From Robiginitalea aestuariiviva (lineage in GTDB: Bacteria > Bacteroidota > Bacteroidia > Flavobacteriales > Flavobacteriaceae), in contig NZ_JARPUQ010000001.1 of assembly GCF_029537735.1 (NCBI RefSeq), forward strand, positions 177,468-241,467: 64,000 nucleotides of DNA, written 5' to 3'. Below are positions 1 through 8,715 of this stretch, piece by piece; positions within the stretch are counted from its first letter, which is position 1, and the number at the start of each line of letters is the position of its first letter. Made by a program: the position numbers and the translations under genes. Below the pieces are notes generated by a model, which saw nothing but the letters and a program-made list of their open reading frames with translations, made no database searches and had not been told where the DNA came from.

Positions 1-626
1 ACGATCTTGGGGCCGTCTACATTCTTGCGGTCCGTGCCGATAATGGTGAACTCCTCGGGGCTTTTCATATTGACTTCTTCCGGTACTTCCAGGGCAGCCG
101 CGGCCGAAGCCATTTCCCCGTATCCGGCAGACTTGCCGCTGGCCTGGTGGGTGAGTACCCCGGCCGCAGTGGTAATTTCGGCTACCGGCACCTGCCAGGC
201 CTGTGCCGCAGCGTTCTTCAGCATCTGCCGCGCCGTGGCCCCTGCCATTCGGAGGCTTTCCCATCCCTGGCGGATGGATTGGCTTCCCCCGGCGAGCTGT
301 CGCGTAAAAATATCGGTGTTCAGGGGTGCCTGTTCCACGATTACCTTATCCCAGTCTGTATCCAGTTCGTCTGCAATGATCATGGGCATGGCCGTTTTTA
401 CATTCTGGCCAATCTCGGGGTTGGGAGACATGATGGTCACCATCCCGTTATCCCCTACCCGCAAAAAGCCATTGAGCTCAAACCACTCCTTAGGGAGGGC
501 ACTTACTTCTTCAGGGGTCATTTTACAGGAGGCCAGCCAGTTGAAACCGAGCAGTAAACCACCGCCAGCCATCCCGGTATTCCGGATAAAGGCACGTCTT
601 CCTATTTTGGTTTTTACAAGTGTCAT
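1..626 (-). CDS. Molybdopterin-binding large subunit of a xanthine dehydrogenase-family hydroxylase (partial, C-terminus beyond window)
   Basis: About 208 N-terminal codons are visible; the gene runs off the left edge. The start has a twin-arginine-like segment (GRRAFIRNTG, Arg10-Arg11) followed by a Gly/Leu-rich hydrophobic stretch, so the enzyme is probably exported folded with its cofactor. The rest matches the first part of isoquinoline 1-oxidoreductase beta-type subunits (EIGQNVKTAMPMIIADEL, then GGSQSIRQGWESLR). The 2Fe-2S subunit gene lies 35 bp upstream on the same strand, so the two form an electron-transfer pair oxidising an unknown aldehyde or N-heterocycle. The catalytic Glu is outside the window. 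The family is clear; the substrate is unknown. Confidence 0.88.
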   Translation of the reverse strand, partial: MTLVKTKIGRRAFIRNTGMAGGGLLLGFNWLASCKMTPEEVSALPKEWFELNGFLRVGDNGMVTIMSPNPEIGQNVKTAMPMIIADELDTDWDKVIVEQAPLNTDIFTRQLAGGSQSIRQGWESLRMAGATARQMLKNAAAQAWQVPVAEITTAAGVLTHQASGKSAGYGEMASAAAALEVPEEVNMKSPEEFTIIGTDRKNVDGPKI

Positions 627-661
627 CTTTGCTTTTTTTTTAGGTGTTGTCAGGAAAGGCA

Positions 662-1129
662 TCAGGCCATACTGCCCGAATCGGCCGCGCGCTTCACGGC
701 TTTTTTGATCCGCACATAGGTGCCGCACCGGCAGATATTGCCGTTCATTGCCATCTCAATCTCAGCATCAGTCGGGCTCGGGTTTTGCTTCAGCAAGGCA
801 GTGGCTGTCATGATCTGGCCGGCCTGGCAATACCCGCACTGGGGCACATCCTCTTCCAGCCAGGCTTGTTGAACAGGGTGATCTCCGTGCTCCGAAATGC
901 CTTCAATCGTAGTGACTTCCTGGTTCCCCACGGAAGAAACCGGGAGGGAACAAGACCTGACGGCATTGCCGTTCAGGTGGACGGTACAGGCACCGCACTG
1001 TGCGATCCCGCAACCGTATTTGGTACCCACCAAACTCAGGTGGTCGCGCAAAACCCACAACAGGGGGGTTGTGGGGTCCACGTCCACTTCCCGGGTGGTA
1101 CCGTTAATGTTCAGGGTGAAAGTTGCCAT
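662..1129 (-). CDS. (2Fe-2S)-binding small subunit of molybdenum hydroxylase (IorA-like)
   Basis: A 155-residue protein of the two-cluster ferredoxin family that passes electrons from the molybdenum centre of its partner. The plant-type cluster ligands are Cys40, Cys45, Cys48 and Cys60 ([10 protein letters not shown]...RSC). The second cluster uses Cys98, Cys101, Cys133 and Cys135 (CGYCQAGQ and CRCGTY). All eight are present and the length is normal for stand-alone alpha subunits. It is the first gene of a two-gene unit with the large subunit downstream. No FAD subunit is adjacent, as in the isoquinoline oxidoreductase type, where the acceptor is often a cytochrome. Similar to the protein at 6051-6557 but not identical to it. 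Confidence 0.92.
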   Translation of the reverse strand: MATFTLNINGTTREVDVDPTTPLLWVLRDHLSLVGTKYGCGIAQCGACTVHLNGNAVRSCSLPVSSVGNQEVTTIEGISEHGDHPVQQAWLEEDVPQCGYCQAGQIMTATALLKQNPSPTDAEIEMAMNGNICRCGTYVRIKKAVKRAADSGSMA

Positions 1130-1332
1130 GGAAAAATTTTTGATAGAAGATAATGAATATCCCGCAAACTGGGTGGCGGCTGTATGGTTTTTAAGATTTC
1201 AGGGCCGTTTTGTGACAGGGGGCACCCCCTCCCCCCACCCATCCAAATAATGCACCGCCCCCGCAATCTGCCAGCAGGCATGGAAATTCACCCTTCCAAA
1301 TTGTATCTTGCATGCCATAATCCCAGCTCCTT

Positions 1333-2631
1333 ATGCCCCAGGAACCCCGCATTGTGATTGTCGGCGCCGGCTTTGGCGGAATCGAACTGGCCAAGGCCCT
1401 CAGAAAACTTCCGGTACAGGTCACCCTGATTGACCGCAACAACTACCACAACTTCCAGCCCTTACTTTACCAGGTGGCCACAGGCGGACTGGAACCCGAC
1501 ACCATTGCCTACCCGGTACGCCGGATTTTCCGCAGGCAACGCAACGTTGCCTGCCGTATGGCCGAGGTACACTCGGTAGACTGGGAACGCAGCCGGGTAC
1601 ACACCTCCATAGGGACCATCCCCTACGATTATCTGGTACTGGCCACGGGCAGCGCCACGAATTTCTTCAATTTTGAACCAGTAAAGGAGCAGTTGCTGAC
1701 CCTGAAATCGGTACCGGATGCCCTGAATATCCGAAGCTATATTTACCAAAACCTGGAGAAAGCCCTGGCCAACTACAGCGGGGAGTCCCTGGAAGAAATC
1801 ATGAATGTGGCCATTGTTGGCGGGGGCCCGGCCGGTATTGAAATGGCGGGCGCCCTGGCGGAAATGAAAATACACGTGATCCCCAGGGATTTTCCGGACC
1901 TGGACACCTCCCGGATGAGCATCAACCTATACCAGTCGGGGCCCAGGGTGCTTAACGCCATGTCCGAAGAAGCGTCGGCCAAGGCGCTAACCTATCTGCA
2001 GGAGCTTGGGGTACAGGTTAAGCTGAATTCCCGGGTGGCATCCTACCATGATGACCGGATTTACCTGGAAGACGGCACCTCCTTCCCCACGGACACGGTG
2101 TTGTGGACCGCAGGGGTAAGGGCCAACCCGGTCAAAGGCCTGCCTAAGCCCTGCGAGGGCAAGGGGCAGCGCATCCTGGTGGATACCTGTAACCGGGTGA
2201 TAGGCGTCCCGGAAGTTTTTGCCATTGGCGATGTGGCTGCCTGCATTACCGAAGAAGATCCGCGGGGCCTCCCTATGATGGCTCCCGTGGCGCAGCAACA
2301 GGGCCGGCACCTGGCACAGAATTTCCGCCGCCTGTTGCGTAAAGAGGAACTCCTGCCATTTACCTACAACAATAAAGGGGTAATGGCCACCGTGGGGCGG
2401 GTGCGCGCCGTGGTGGACCTGCCGGGCTGGAAATTCCAGGGCGGTTTTGCGTGGTTTGTCTGGATGCTGGTCCATATCCTTTCCCTGGTAGGCTTTCGCA
2501 GCAAACTCTCTGCCCTGTATCACTGGGCCTTCAACTACATCAGTTATGACCGACCGCTGGGGCTGATTATCCGCCCATACCGCAGGGAGGAAACCTCAGG
2601 AATAAAGACAAACAGTCCAGAACGGGGCTAA
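1333..2631 (+). CDS. ndh: NAD(P)/FAD-dependent oxidoreductase, type II NADH:quinone dehydrogenase
   Basis: A 432-residue single-subunit flavoprotein expected to transfer electrons from NADH to menaquinone at the cytoplasmic membrane without pumping protons. The FAD-binding Rossmann motif VGAGFGGIELA lies at residues 10-20 and the NADH-binding motif IVGGGPAGIEMAG at 161-173. The VFAIGDVAA motif that closes the FAD site is near residue 295. A hydrophobic C-terminal segment (WFVWMLVHILSLVGF, about 377-391) is the usual membrane-anchoring helix of bacterial NDH-2. It is a single gene; the roughly 200 bp upstream holds a C-rich run near 1217-1250 and no clear TAnnTTTG promoter. The family is secure; the symbol follows the family. 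Confidence 0.88.
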   Translation: MPQEPRIVIVGAGFGGIELAKALRKLPVQVTLIDRNNYHNFQPLLYQVATGGLEPDTIAYPVRRIFRRQRNVACRMAEVHSVDWERSRVHTSIGTIPYDYLVLATGSATNFFNFEPVKEQLLTLKSVPDALNIRSYIYQNLEKALANYSGESLEEIMNVAIVGGGPAGIEMAGALAEMKIHVIPRDFPDLDTSRMSINLYQSGPRVLNAMSEEASAKALTYLQELGVQVKLNSRVASYHDDRIYLEDGTSFPTDTVLWTAGVRANPVKGLPKPCEGKGQRILVDTCNRVIGVPEVFAIGDVAACITEEDPRGLPMMAPVAQQQGRHLAQNFRRLLRKEELLPFTYNNKGVMATVGRVRAVVDLPGWKFQGGFAWFVWMLVHILSLVGFRSKLSALYHWAFNYISYDRPLGLIIRPYRREETSGIKTNSPERG

Positions 2632-2742
2632 GACCCAAAAAGCGTATCTTGGGGGTTGTTCCCGGCCTGAAGGGGTAACCTGCAAACGTTCCCTGGCTGA
2701 AGGTGAAGCATAGCCTGTTATTAATTCAAAACCGCCAATCCC

Positions 2743-4032
2743 ATGAAATCTTTGTACTCCTCCCTTCTTTTCATCCTGTTGCTGACCACCAGCATCCTGC
2801 CAGCCCAAACCCAGGCGGAACCCTCAGGCGGGTATGCCCTTATTGTGGAAGGCTTCGACTGGGGGCCTGCCGTAAACAAAATCGTATTGGATTTTGAAGC
2901 TACCCTGGATTCTGTACCTCCCGGCTCCTTTAAGGTCCTGGCCTCGCGACAAACGGACCTGGCCGAACTTCCGGAAGCAACCATTTCCGGGGAAAGGGAA
3001 GTGCTGGGAGCGTATATTTCAGATGCATCCGGGAATCGTCTGCCACAGGGAAATTACCTGACACTGGTTCTGTCCGTAAATCCGCAGATGCGGTTGGCCT
3101 CCCCCTTCCATTATGCCCGAAACGAAAAAGTACGCGGGAATTTCTGGGTAGATTACCAGGTAGCGGTGACCCATATGCCCAGCCTGAGGACCTGGAAGCA
3201 TAAAACGGGGAAAATCATGCCGCAGGCAGACCGCTTTAACCTGGACGGGCGTTTTGAGTACGCCCCCGGAAAGACCCTGTCCTATGCAGCTTATACGCCT
3301 GCCCCCGGCAATAAAAAGCCGCTGATTATCTGGCTCCATGGCGGGGGTGAGGGGGGCACTGACCCCACCATTGCCCTGCTGGGCAACCGGGCGGCCCATT
3401 ATGCCTCCCCTGAAATCCAAAACATTTTTGGAGGGGCCTATGTGCTGGCACCCCAATCGCCCACTTTCTGGATGAACCGGGAAGGTGGCGGCTATACCCG
3501 GGGGGATGCCGAAGACATTTACCACGTGGGGCTCATGGCCCTGATCAGGGACTTTGTAGCGCGCCATCCCGGAATCGATACAGACCGGATCTACGTGGGC
3601 GGATGCAGTAACGGGGGGTATATGAGCCTGAAGCTCCTGCTGGAACATCCGGATTATTTTGCCGCGGGGTATATCAGTGCCCTGGCCTACCATTCGGAGT
3701 TTGTGAGCGATGCCCAAATCCGGAGTATCCGTAACGTACCTATCTGGTTTATACATTCCAAGGACGACCCGGTAACCGTCCCGCAGCAAACGGTTGTCCC
3801 TATATATAACCGGCTTATGGCTGCCGGGGCTCGGAATGTGCATTTCTCCTATTACGACCATGTTACGGACATCACCGGCCAGTACGGGGGCGAGGACTTC
3901 CACTACAGCGGGCACTGGTCCTGGATCTATTCCCATGCGAATACAGCCACCCTGGACTACGACGGGAAGCCGGTTACCCTGAAGGGGACCCCCGTGACGG
4001 TCATGCAGTGGCTGGCAGCCCAGAAGAACTGA
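2743..4032 (+). CDS. Secreted alpha/beta-hydrolase (PHB-depolymerase/peptidase-like esterase, COG4099 type)
   Basis: A 429-residue protein with an N-terminal signal peptide (about residues 1-25, ending near SILPAQTQA), so it is periplasmic or secreted. The N-terminal 150 residues form an accessory domain. The catalytic domain shows an oxyanion-hole segment (WLHGGGEGG near 198-206), the nucleophile elbow GCSNGG near 286-291, an Asp candidate in HSKDDPVTV (about 338-346) and a His in the SGHWSW region near 390. This resembles the COG4099 predicted peptidases and PHB depolymerase-like esterases. The substrate is not evident. The DMT permease gene follows 40 bp downstream and may share the transcript. 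Confidence 0.75.
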   Translation: MKSLYSSLLFILLLTTSILPAQTQAEPSGGYALIVEGFDWGPAVNKIVLDFEATLDSVPPGSFKVLASRQTDLAELPEATISGEREVLGAYISDASGNRLPQGNYLTLVLSVNPQMRLASPFHYARNEKVRGNFWVDYQVAVTHMPSLRTWKHKTGKIMPQADRFNLDGRFEYAPGKTLSYAAYTPAPGNKKPLIIWLHGGGEGGTDPTIALLGNRAAHYASPEIQNIFGGAYVLAPQSPTFWMNREGGGYTRGDAEDIYHVGLMALIRDFVARHPGIDTDRIYVGGCSNGGYMSLKLLLEHPDYFAAGYISALAYHSEFVSDAQIRSIRNVPIWFIHSKDDPVTVPQQTVVPIYNRLMAAGARNVHFSYYDHVTDITGQYGGEDFHYSGHWSWIYSHANTATLDYDGKPVTLKGTPVTVMQWLAAQKN

Positions 4033-4072
4033 TTCGGATCGTACTACAGAAATCCCCCGGAGGGATAAGCCT

Positions 4073-4933
4073 ATGGATAAAGGTGTAAAACGGGCCATAG
4101 GGTATATGCTGCTGAGTACGGCGGCCTTTGCCGTTATGAATGCCCTGCTGAAGTACCTGAACCACATCCCCGCCCTGGAACTTGTTTTTTTCCGCTCCAT
4201 AGGCTCTGCCTGTATTGCAACCTCCTTCCTGCTGCGGCAACGCATCCCCTTGCTGGGGCAAACCCGGGGATTACTCCTGCTCCGGGCCGCCCTGGGGGTT
4301 ACAGCCATGTCCTTGTTTTTTACGTCCCTGAAATACCTGCCCCTGGGGTTGGCGGTCTCCCTGCGGTATACGGCCCCTTTATACGCTGTGGTTTTTGCCT
4401 GGTTCCTGCTTCGCGAACGCTTCAGGTTGTTGCAAGGGATATTCCTGCTTCTCGCTTTTGCAGGGGTACTGATTATCCGCGGGTTTTCCCCGGAAGTAGA
4501 TCCGTTAGGGCTCCTCCTTATCCTGCTGGCCGCCATGTTCAGCGGGATGGTCTACATTGCCATCCGCAAGATCGGCCCCCGGGAACACCCGGTGGTAGTG
4601 GTGAATTATTTTATGGTGCTTGCCACCGCAGTGGGCGGGATCGCTACCCTCTGGAACTGGAAGGCCCCGAACAACGGATGGGAATGGGGGTTGCTAGGCT
4701 GCCTTGGGATATTCGGGTACTTTGGGCAACTCTTTATGACCCGGGCCTTCCAAACCGGGAAAACCTACCAGGTAGCCCCCTTCAAATACGCAGAGGTGGT
4801 CTATGCCCTGCTGATCGGGATTTTCTTTTTCGGGGAACAGTATTCCCTTATCAGTTCCCTGGGGGTGGGGTGCATCCTGGTCGGGCTGGCGCTGTATGCC
4901 GCCACGGGCAATCGGAAACCTCAAAACGTTTGA
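4073..4933 (+). CDS. DMT-superfamily permease with two EamA domains
   Basis: A 286-residue integral membrane protein with about ten hydrophobic helices in two EamA repeats (roughly residues 5-135 and 145-280), the normal architecture and length for drug/metabolite exporters. The first repeat carries the typical YTAPLYAVVFAWFLLRERF segment and the second the FKYAEVVYALLIGIFFFGE segment. It probably exports a small metabolite; the substrate cannot be predicted. It sits 40 bp after the esterase gene and converges with the MBL-fold gene at 5908-5027. Confidence 0.85.
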   Translation: MDKGVKRAIGYMLLSTAAFAVMNALLKYLNHIPALELVFFRSIGSACIATSFLLRQRIPLLGQTRGLLLLRAALGVTAMSLFFTSLKYLPLGLAVSLRYTAPLYAVVFAWFLLRERFRLLQGIFLLLAFAGVLIIRGFSPEVDPLGLLLILLAAMFSGMVYIAIRKIGPREHPVVVVNYFMVLATAVGGIATLWNWKAPNNGWEWGLLGCLGIFGYFGQLFMTRAFQTGKTYQVAPFKYAEVVYALLIGIFFFGEQYSLISSLGVGCILVGLALYAATGNRKPQNV

Positions 4934-5026
4934 TGCCGGGAATGGAATGGCATTGCCGGGGGTACCCCCCCAACTTCAAATTAAACACACCCCCTGCAAA
5001 GGGCAATCACACGCCTTACGGGCCCC

Positions 5027-5908
5027 TTAATCCACAGAAGAATACACAGCTTCCAGCAGGCGCTGGGCATTGATAAAACCTTTATCGTACTGGGCATCCC
5101 ATTCCGAGGTCAGGCCCATTTGCTGAACTTCTTCAAGGGTTTTTCCGGCATCCTTAGCCTGCTTTACCCGCATCCGGATGGTATCGATCATATCCCGGAA
5201 AGCCTGTAGTTCGGCCCGGCCGGCAACCCCGCCGTGCCCCCGGATGATTTTGGTCTGGTCGTCCACAATAAACAGGGCCATATTCATATTCTGCACCAAC
5301 CCGTCTATGTCCCCACCCGAGGCAATATCGATAAAGGGGTAACCGCTGATAAAATTGTCCCCCATATGGATCACATTGGCCTCCGGAAAATAGACATAGG
5401 AATCCCCGTCGGTATGGGAGGGGTTTACGTGCATGATATGCATGCTGTGGCCTGCATCCAGATAGACGGTCATCTCCTCGTTAAAGGTAATCCGGGACAA
5501 CGCCTCAAAGGGGGCGGGCTGGGTTTCCCGATCGGTGCCGGCCCATTGGACCGAGCCCATCCGTTTGCGGACATTCTCGTGGGCGATCAGGGTAGCCCCC
5601 TGCTGGGCCATGGGCGCATTGCCACCGGCGTGGTCTCCGTGCCAGTGCGTATTGACCACATACCGCAGTGGCTTATCCGTCAGGGCACGGATGGCCCCCA
5701 GGATTTTATCCGATAGGGGGGCAAACTGGTCGTCGATCAGGTAGGCAAACTGGTCGCCTATGGCCAGCCCCATATTCCCTCCGGAGCCATAAAGCACATA
5801 CAGGTTATCGGCCAGACGCTCAGAGGTGATTTCCACGGCGTCCCAATTCCGCTGGGCCTGGGTGAGCAGCCCCACGCAAAGCATCAGGCCAAAGAGTATT
5901 TTTTTCAT
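5027..5908 (-). CDS. Secreted MBL-fold metallo-hydrolase
   Basis: Starting at the ATG at 5908 the protein has 293 residues and a clean signal peptide (MKKILFGLMLCVGLLTQAQ). An upstream in-frame start at 5932 would spoil the signal peptide, so I chose the internal ATG. The zinc motif HWHGDH is at residues 88-93, followed by SHTDGDS (about 161) and GHGG (about 230), the pattern of class B beta-lactamase-fold proteins. In flavobacteria such proteins are mostly not beta-lactamases, so no antibiotic resistance is claimed. A perfect 9-bp inverted repeat lies between the start codon and position 5939 (see separate entry). Confidence 0.85.
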   Translation of the reverse strand: MKKILFGLMLCVGLLTQAQRNWDAVEITSERLADNLYVLYGSGGNMGLAIGDQFAYLIDDQFAPLSDKILGAIRALTDKPLRYVVNTHWHGDHAGGNAPMAQQGATLIAHENVRKRMGSVQWAGTDRETQPAPFEALSRITFNEEMTVYLDAGHSMHIMHVNPSHTDGDSYVYFPEANVIHMGDNFISGYPFIDIASGGDIDGLVQNMNMALFIVDDQTKIIRGHGGVAGRAELQAFRDMIDTIRMRVKQAKDAGKTLEEVQQMGLTSEWDAQYDKGFINAQRLLEAVYSSVD

Positions 5909-5911
5909 GTT

Positions 5912-5939
5912 GTATCTTTTTGTCGGAAGCAAAAGATAC
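5912..5939. promoter_or_regulatory. 9-bp inverted repeat upstream of the MBL-fold gene
   Basis: GTATCTTTT (5912-5920) and AAAAGATAC (5931-5939) are exact reverse complements separated by 10 bases, four bases upstream of the MBL start codon. Read on the minus strand the distal arm includes TATCTTTTG, close to the Bacteroidota -7 element. It could be an operator covering the promoter or a hairpin in the leader; there is no U run, so it is not a terminator. Confidence 0.5.
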
Positions 5940-6050
5940 GAAAAAGTTCAGCCGCCTGAACCGGGAAAAGCAACGGGGCCAGGATACAGGCTTTCCCGAT
6001 TTTCCATAACTTTAATGAACCTAAGGTAGCCGCTTTAAACTTCTCCCCAT

Positions 6051-6557
6051 ATGCCCGTGAAAGTTACGCTTACCGTGAACAAAACCGTTCACCACCTGGA
6101 ACTTGAGGATCCGGAAATGCCCCTATTGTGGGCCATTCGTGACCTGCTGGGCCTGAAGGCCACAAAATTCGGATGTGGCAAGGCCGCCTGCGGGGCCTGT
6201 ACGCTGCTGGTGGATGGCGTCCCCGTCCGCTCTTGCAGTTATCCGGCCCGTTTGGGCAAAGGAAAAACCATTACCACCCTGGAAGGCTTGGGTACACAAG
6301 CGGAGCCTCACCCCGTCCAGCAGGCCTGGATCGAGGAAATCGTACCCCAGTGCGGGTACTGCCAACCCGGCTTTATGATGGCGGCCGCAGCCCTGCTGAA
6401 GCGCGTCTCCAACCCCACGGACGACGACATAGACCAAAACATCCTGAACGTTTGCCGATGCGGCACGCACACCCGCATCCGCAAAGCAATCCATAAGGCC
6501 GCTACCCTGGCACAAACCGGGCAGGCCCAACCCAATACCCCGGAAGATGGCGCATAA
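6051..6557 (+). CDS. (2Fe-2S)-binding small subunit of molybdenum hydroxylase (second system)
   Basis: 168 residues with the same two-cluster layout as the protein at 662-1129: Cys42, 47, 50 and 62 (GCGKAACGAC...RSC) and Cys101, 104, 135 and 137 (CGYCQPGF, CRCGTH). It donates electrons to or accepts them from the large subunit encoded immediately downstream, whose start overlaps this gene by 11 bp, implying translational coupling. A TAACTTTA sequence at 6007-6014 is a possible -7 element. The C-terminal 20 residues (rich in Thr, Gln and Pro) extend past the conserved fold. Confidence 0.92.
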   Translation: MPVKVTLTVNKTVHHLELEDPEMPLLWAIRDLLGLKATKFGCGKAACGACTLLVDGVPVRSCSYPARLGKGKTITTLEGLGTQAEPHPVQQAWIEEIVPQCGYCQPGFMMAAAALLKRVSNPTDDDIDQNILNVCRCGTHTRIRKAIHKAATLAQTGQAQPNTPEDGA

Positions 6558-8703
6558 AGGCAAACTTTCCCGACGCAAATTCCTGATACGCACCGGCCTG
6601 GGGACCGCCGGGGTCCTGGCCCTGGGCACCTACCTGGCCCGAAACCCGATCCGGCGTTCGGTTTTGCAAACGCTCAGTACCATGGACCTCACCTATGTGG
6701 GAGACACAGACGACCCGCTCATTTGGTTTGAACTCACAGCGGATAACCACGTCCTGCTGCTATCGCCCAAGGTGGAAATGGGGCAGGGCATCTTTACGGG
6801 CATGGCGCAACTGGCCGCAGAAGAACTGGAAATCCCCCTGGAACGGCTGCGGGTGGTACACGCTGCCACGGCAACCGGTAATATCGACGGGCTAAGTACA
6901 GGGGGCAGCACTTCCATTGCCGGGCTGTGGGAACCCCTTCGGGAGCTGGCGGCTACATTCCGGGAAATGCTGCGGACGGAAGCAGCCCGAAAACTGGGCG
7001 CTCCCCTGTCTGGGGTGCAGCTCAAAAACGGAGTCTTTCAATATGGGGATTCCCAGCTGACTTTTGCCGATACAGCAGCAGGCGTTACCGACTGGAACCT
7101 TCCGGAAACCCCAGCCTTAAAAGCCGCTGACGCTTTCCGGCATATCGGGAAACCCGTAGCGCGGGTAGACCTGGCACCCAAAGTGTACGGGGATCCTATC
7201 TTTGGCCTGGATGCGGAAATGCCGGGTATGCTTTACGGGGCCGTATTGCGGCCCACCCATATCGGGGCCAGGCTTTTGAAGGCCGACACCCAAAAGGCCG
7301 CAGGGATGCCGGGGGTGGTACAGGTAGTGGAAGCGGAAGATTTTGTAGGGGTGGTGGCCCGCTCCTACGCGCAGGCCGAACGGGCCAAGGCCCAGATCGA
7401 AGCCGAATGGGAAGCTCCTGTACACCTGCAGCAAGCCGATATCGAGGCCCGGATGACCGTAGGCAATGGCAAGCATACCATCATCCAGAAAGAAGGCGGC
7501 CCCATGGAAGGTCCAGAAGGGGAAACCCTGGAATTCCGCACCCCCATCGGGGCCCATGCCCAACTGGAACCCAACGGGGCTCTGGCCCATGTAGAGGAAG
7601 GCCGGGCCACGGTGGTTATTTCCACACAGGTGGTGGGTCTTACCCGGAAGGAAGTAGCCGAACGCCTGGGGATGAACCCCGAGCAGGTCAATATCATTCC
7701 GGCCTATCTGGGCGGGGGCTTTGGCCGCAGGCTGCACACCCCGCATGCCGTCCCGGCCGCCGTAATGTCGAAGGCTGTGGGCAGGCCGGTCAAATACATC
7801 TTCAGCCGGCAGGAAGAATTCCAGCACGACATGTTCCGCCCTCCTACCCACCACCGGATGAAGGGGCGCCTGGGTGCAGATGGCCGCCTGGAACACCTGG
7901 AACACCATTTTGTAAGCGGGGACGTGGGTAACAATTCCGCCCTGATGATTCCCGGGGTGCCCACCATCCTGGGCGCAGATATTGGCGCGGTACGCGGTGG
8001 GCTGTTGCAGTATACCGGCGTGCCCAACCTGCGGGCTGTTTACTATCATGTAGACCTCCCTTTTGCCACCAGTTGGTGGCGCAGCCTGGGGTTATTGGCC
8101 AACACTTTTGCCATTGAAAGTTTTGTGGACCATATGGCCGCAAAAGCCGGACAGGATGCCCTGACCTTCCGCCTGCAGCATATCCCGCAGGACGACGCCC
8201 TTGGGGCGCGGCTGCGGGCCGTCCTGGAACGGGCGGCAAAGGCTTCGGCATATACGGAAACCGTCCGGGCCGGGAGGGCCATGGGCCTGGCCGCTTCTGT
8301 GGATGCCGGTACCCCCTGCGCCCAGGTAGTGGAACTTTCCCTGGAGGAGGGGAAAATCAGGATTCACAAGGTTACCTGTGTGCTGGACCCCGGGCTGGCC
8401 GTGAACCCGGACCAGGTTAGGGCCCAATGCGAAGGCAGCATCCATATGGGACTCAGTGCAGCCCTGTATGAAGAAATGCAGGTGGTGGACGGGGCGTTAA
8501 CCCCTGTTATCTACGGCCCCTATCGCATGCTGCTGATGAAGGACGCCCCCCGGGAAATTGAAGTGATTCTCCTGCAGGGGAAAGAAACCCCCGGGCCGGT
8601 TGGGGAACCCCCCCTGGGCCCTATAGGGGCTGCGGTGGCCAATGCCCTGTTCCGCCTCACAGGCAAACGCCCGGTGCGGATGCCGCTGGCCAAATCGATC
8701 TAA
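6547..8703 (+). CDS. Molybdopterin-binding large subunit of a xanthine dehydrogenase-family hydroxylase
   Basis: A 718-residue, apparently complete large subunit. Residues 6-31 form a Tat signal (LSRRKFLIRTG with Arg9-Arg10, then a hydrophobic Ala/Leu/Gly stretch), so the holoenzyme is probably periplasmic, with the Fe-S subunit carried along. Family hallmarks include KVEMGQGIFTG (about 77-87), LGGGFGRRL (about 390) and the C-terminal GEPPLGP segment near 680, which holds the conserved active-site Glu of the molybdenum site. The arrangement resembles isoquinoline 1-oxidoreductase. No molybdenum cofactor biosynthesis genes are nearby and the substrate is unknown. It converges with yqeY. Confidence 0.9.
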   Translation: MAHKGKLSRRKFLIRTGLGTAGVLALGTYLARNPIRRSVLQTLSTMDLTYVGDTDDPLIWFELTADNHVLLLSPKVEMGQGIFTGMAQLAAEELEIPLERLRVVHAATATGNIDGLSTGGSTSIAGLWEPLRELAATFREMLRTEAARKLGAPLSGVQLKNGVFQYGDSQLTFADTAAGVTDWNLPETPALKAADAFRHIGKPVARVDLAPKVYGDPIFGLDAEMPGMLYGAVLRPTHIGARLLKADTQKAAGMPGVVQVVEAEDFVGVVARSYAQAERAKAQIEAEWEAPVHLQQADIEARMTVGNGKHTIIQKEGGPMEGPEGETLEFRTPIGAHAQLEPNGALAHVEEGRATVVISTQVVGLTRKEVAERLGMNPEQVNIIPAYLGGGFGRRLHTPHAVPAAVMSKAVGRPVKYIFSRQEEFQHDMFRPPTHHRMKGRLGADGRLEHLEHHFVSGDVGNNSALMIPGVPTILGADIGAVRGGLLQYTGVPNLRAVYYHVDLPFATSWWRSLGLLANTFAIESFVDHMAAKAGQDALTFRLQHIPQDDALGARLRAVLERAAKASAYTETVRAGRAMGLAASVDAGTPCAQVVELSLEEGKIRIHKVTCVLDPGLAVNPDQVRAQCEGSIHMGLSAALYEEMQVVDGALTPVIYGPYRMLLMKDAPREIEVILLQGKETPGPVGEPPLGPIGAAVANALFRLTGKRPVRMPLAKSI

Positions 8704-8715
8704 TCAGGAAAGCCA

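Noticed and set aside
1217-1250. C-rich run upstream of ndh
   Set aside because: No inverted repeat, promoter or open frame could be supported in it.
3019-4536. Long open frame on the minus strand opposite the esterase and DMT permease genes (about 505 codons)
   Set aside because: It spans two clear plus-strand genes and their junction and shows no domain; a shadow of GC-rich third positions.
4958-4969. Perfect palindrome GGGGGTACCCCC between the DMT permease and MBL genes
   Set aside because: It has no loop and no T run, so it is not a convincing terminator; short GC palindromes are expected in such DNA.
5027-5908. Possible beta-lactamase resistance gene
   Set aside because: The zinc motif is shared by the whole MBL fold; nothing in the sequence is specific to lactam hydrolysis.
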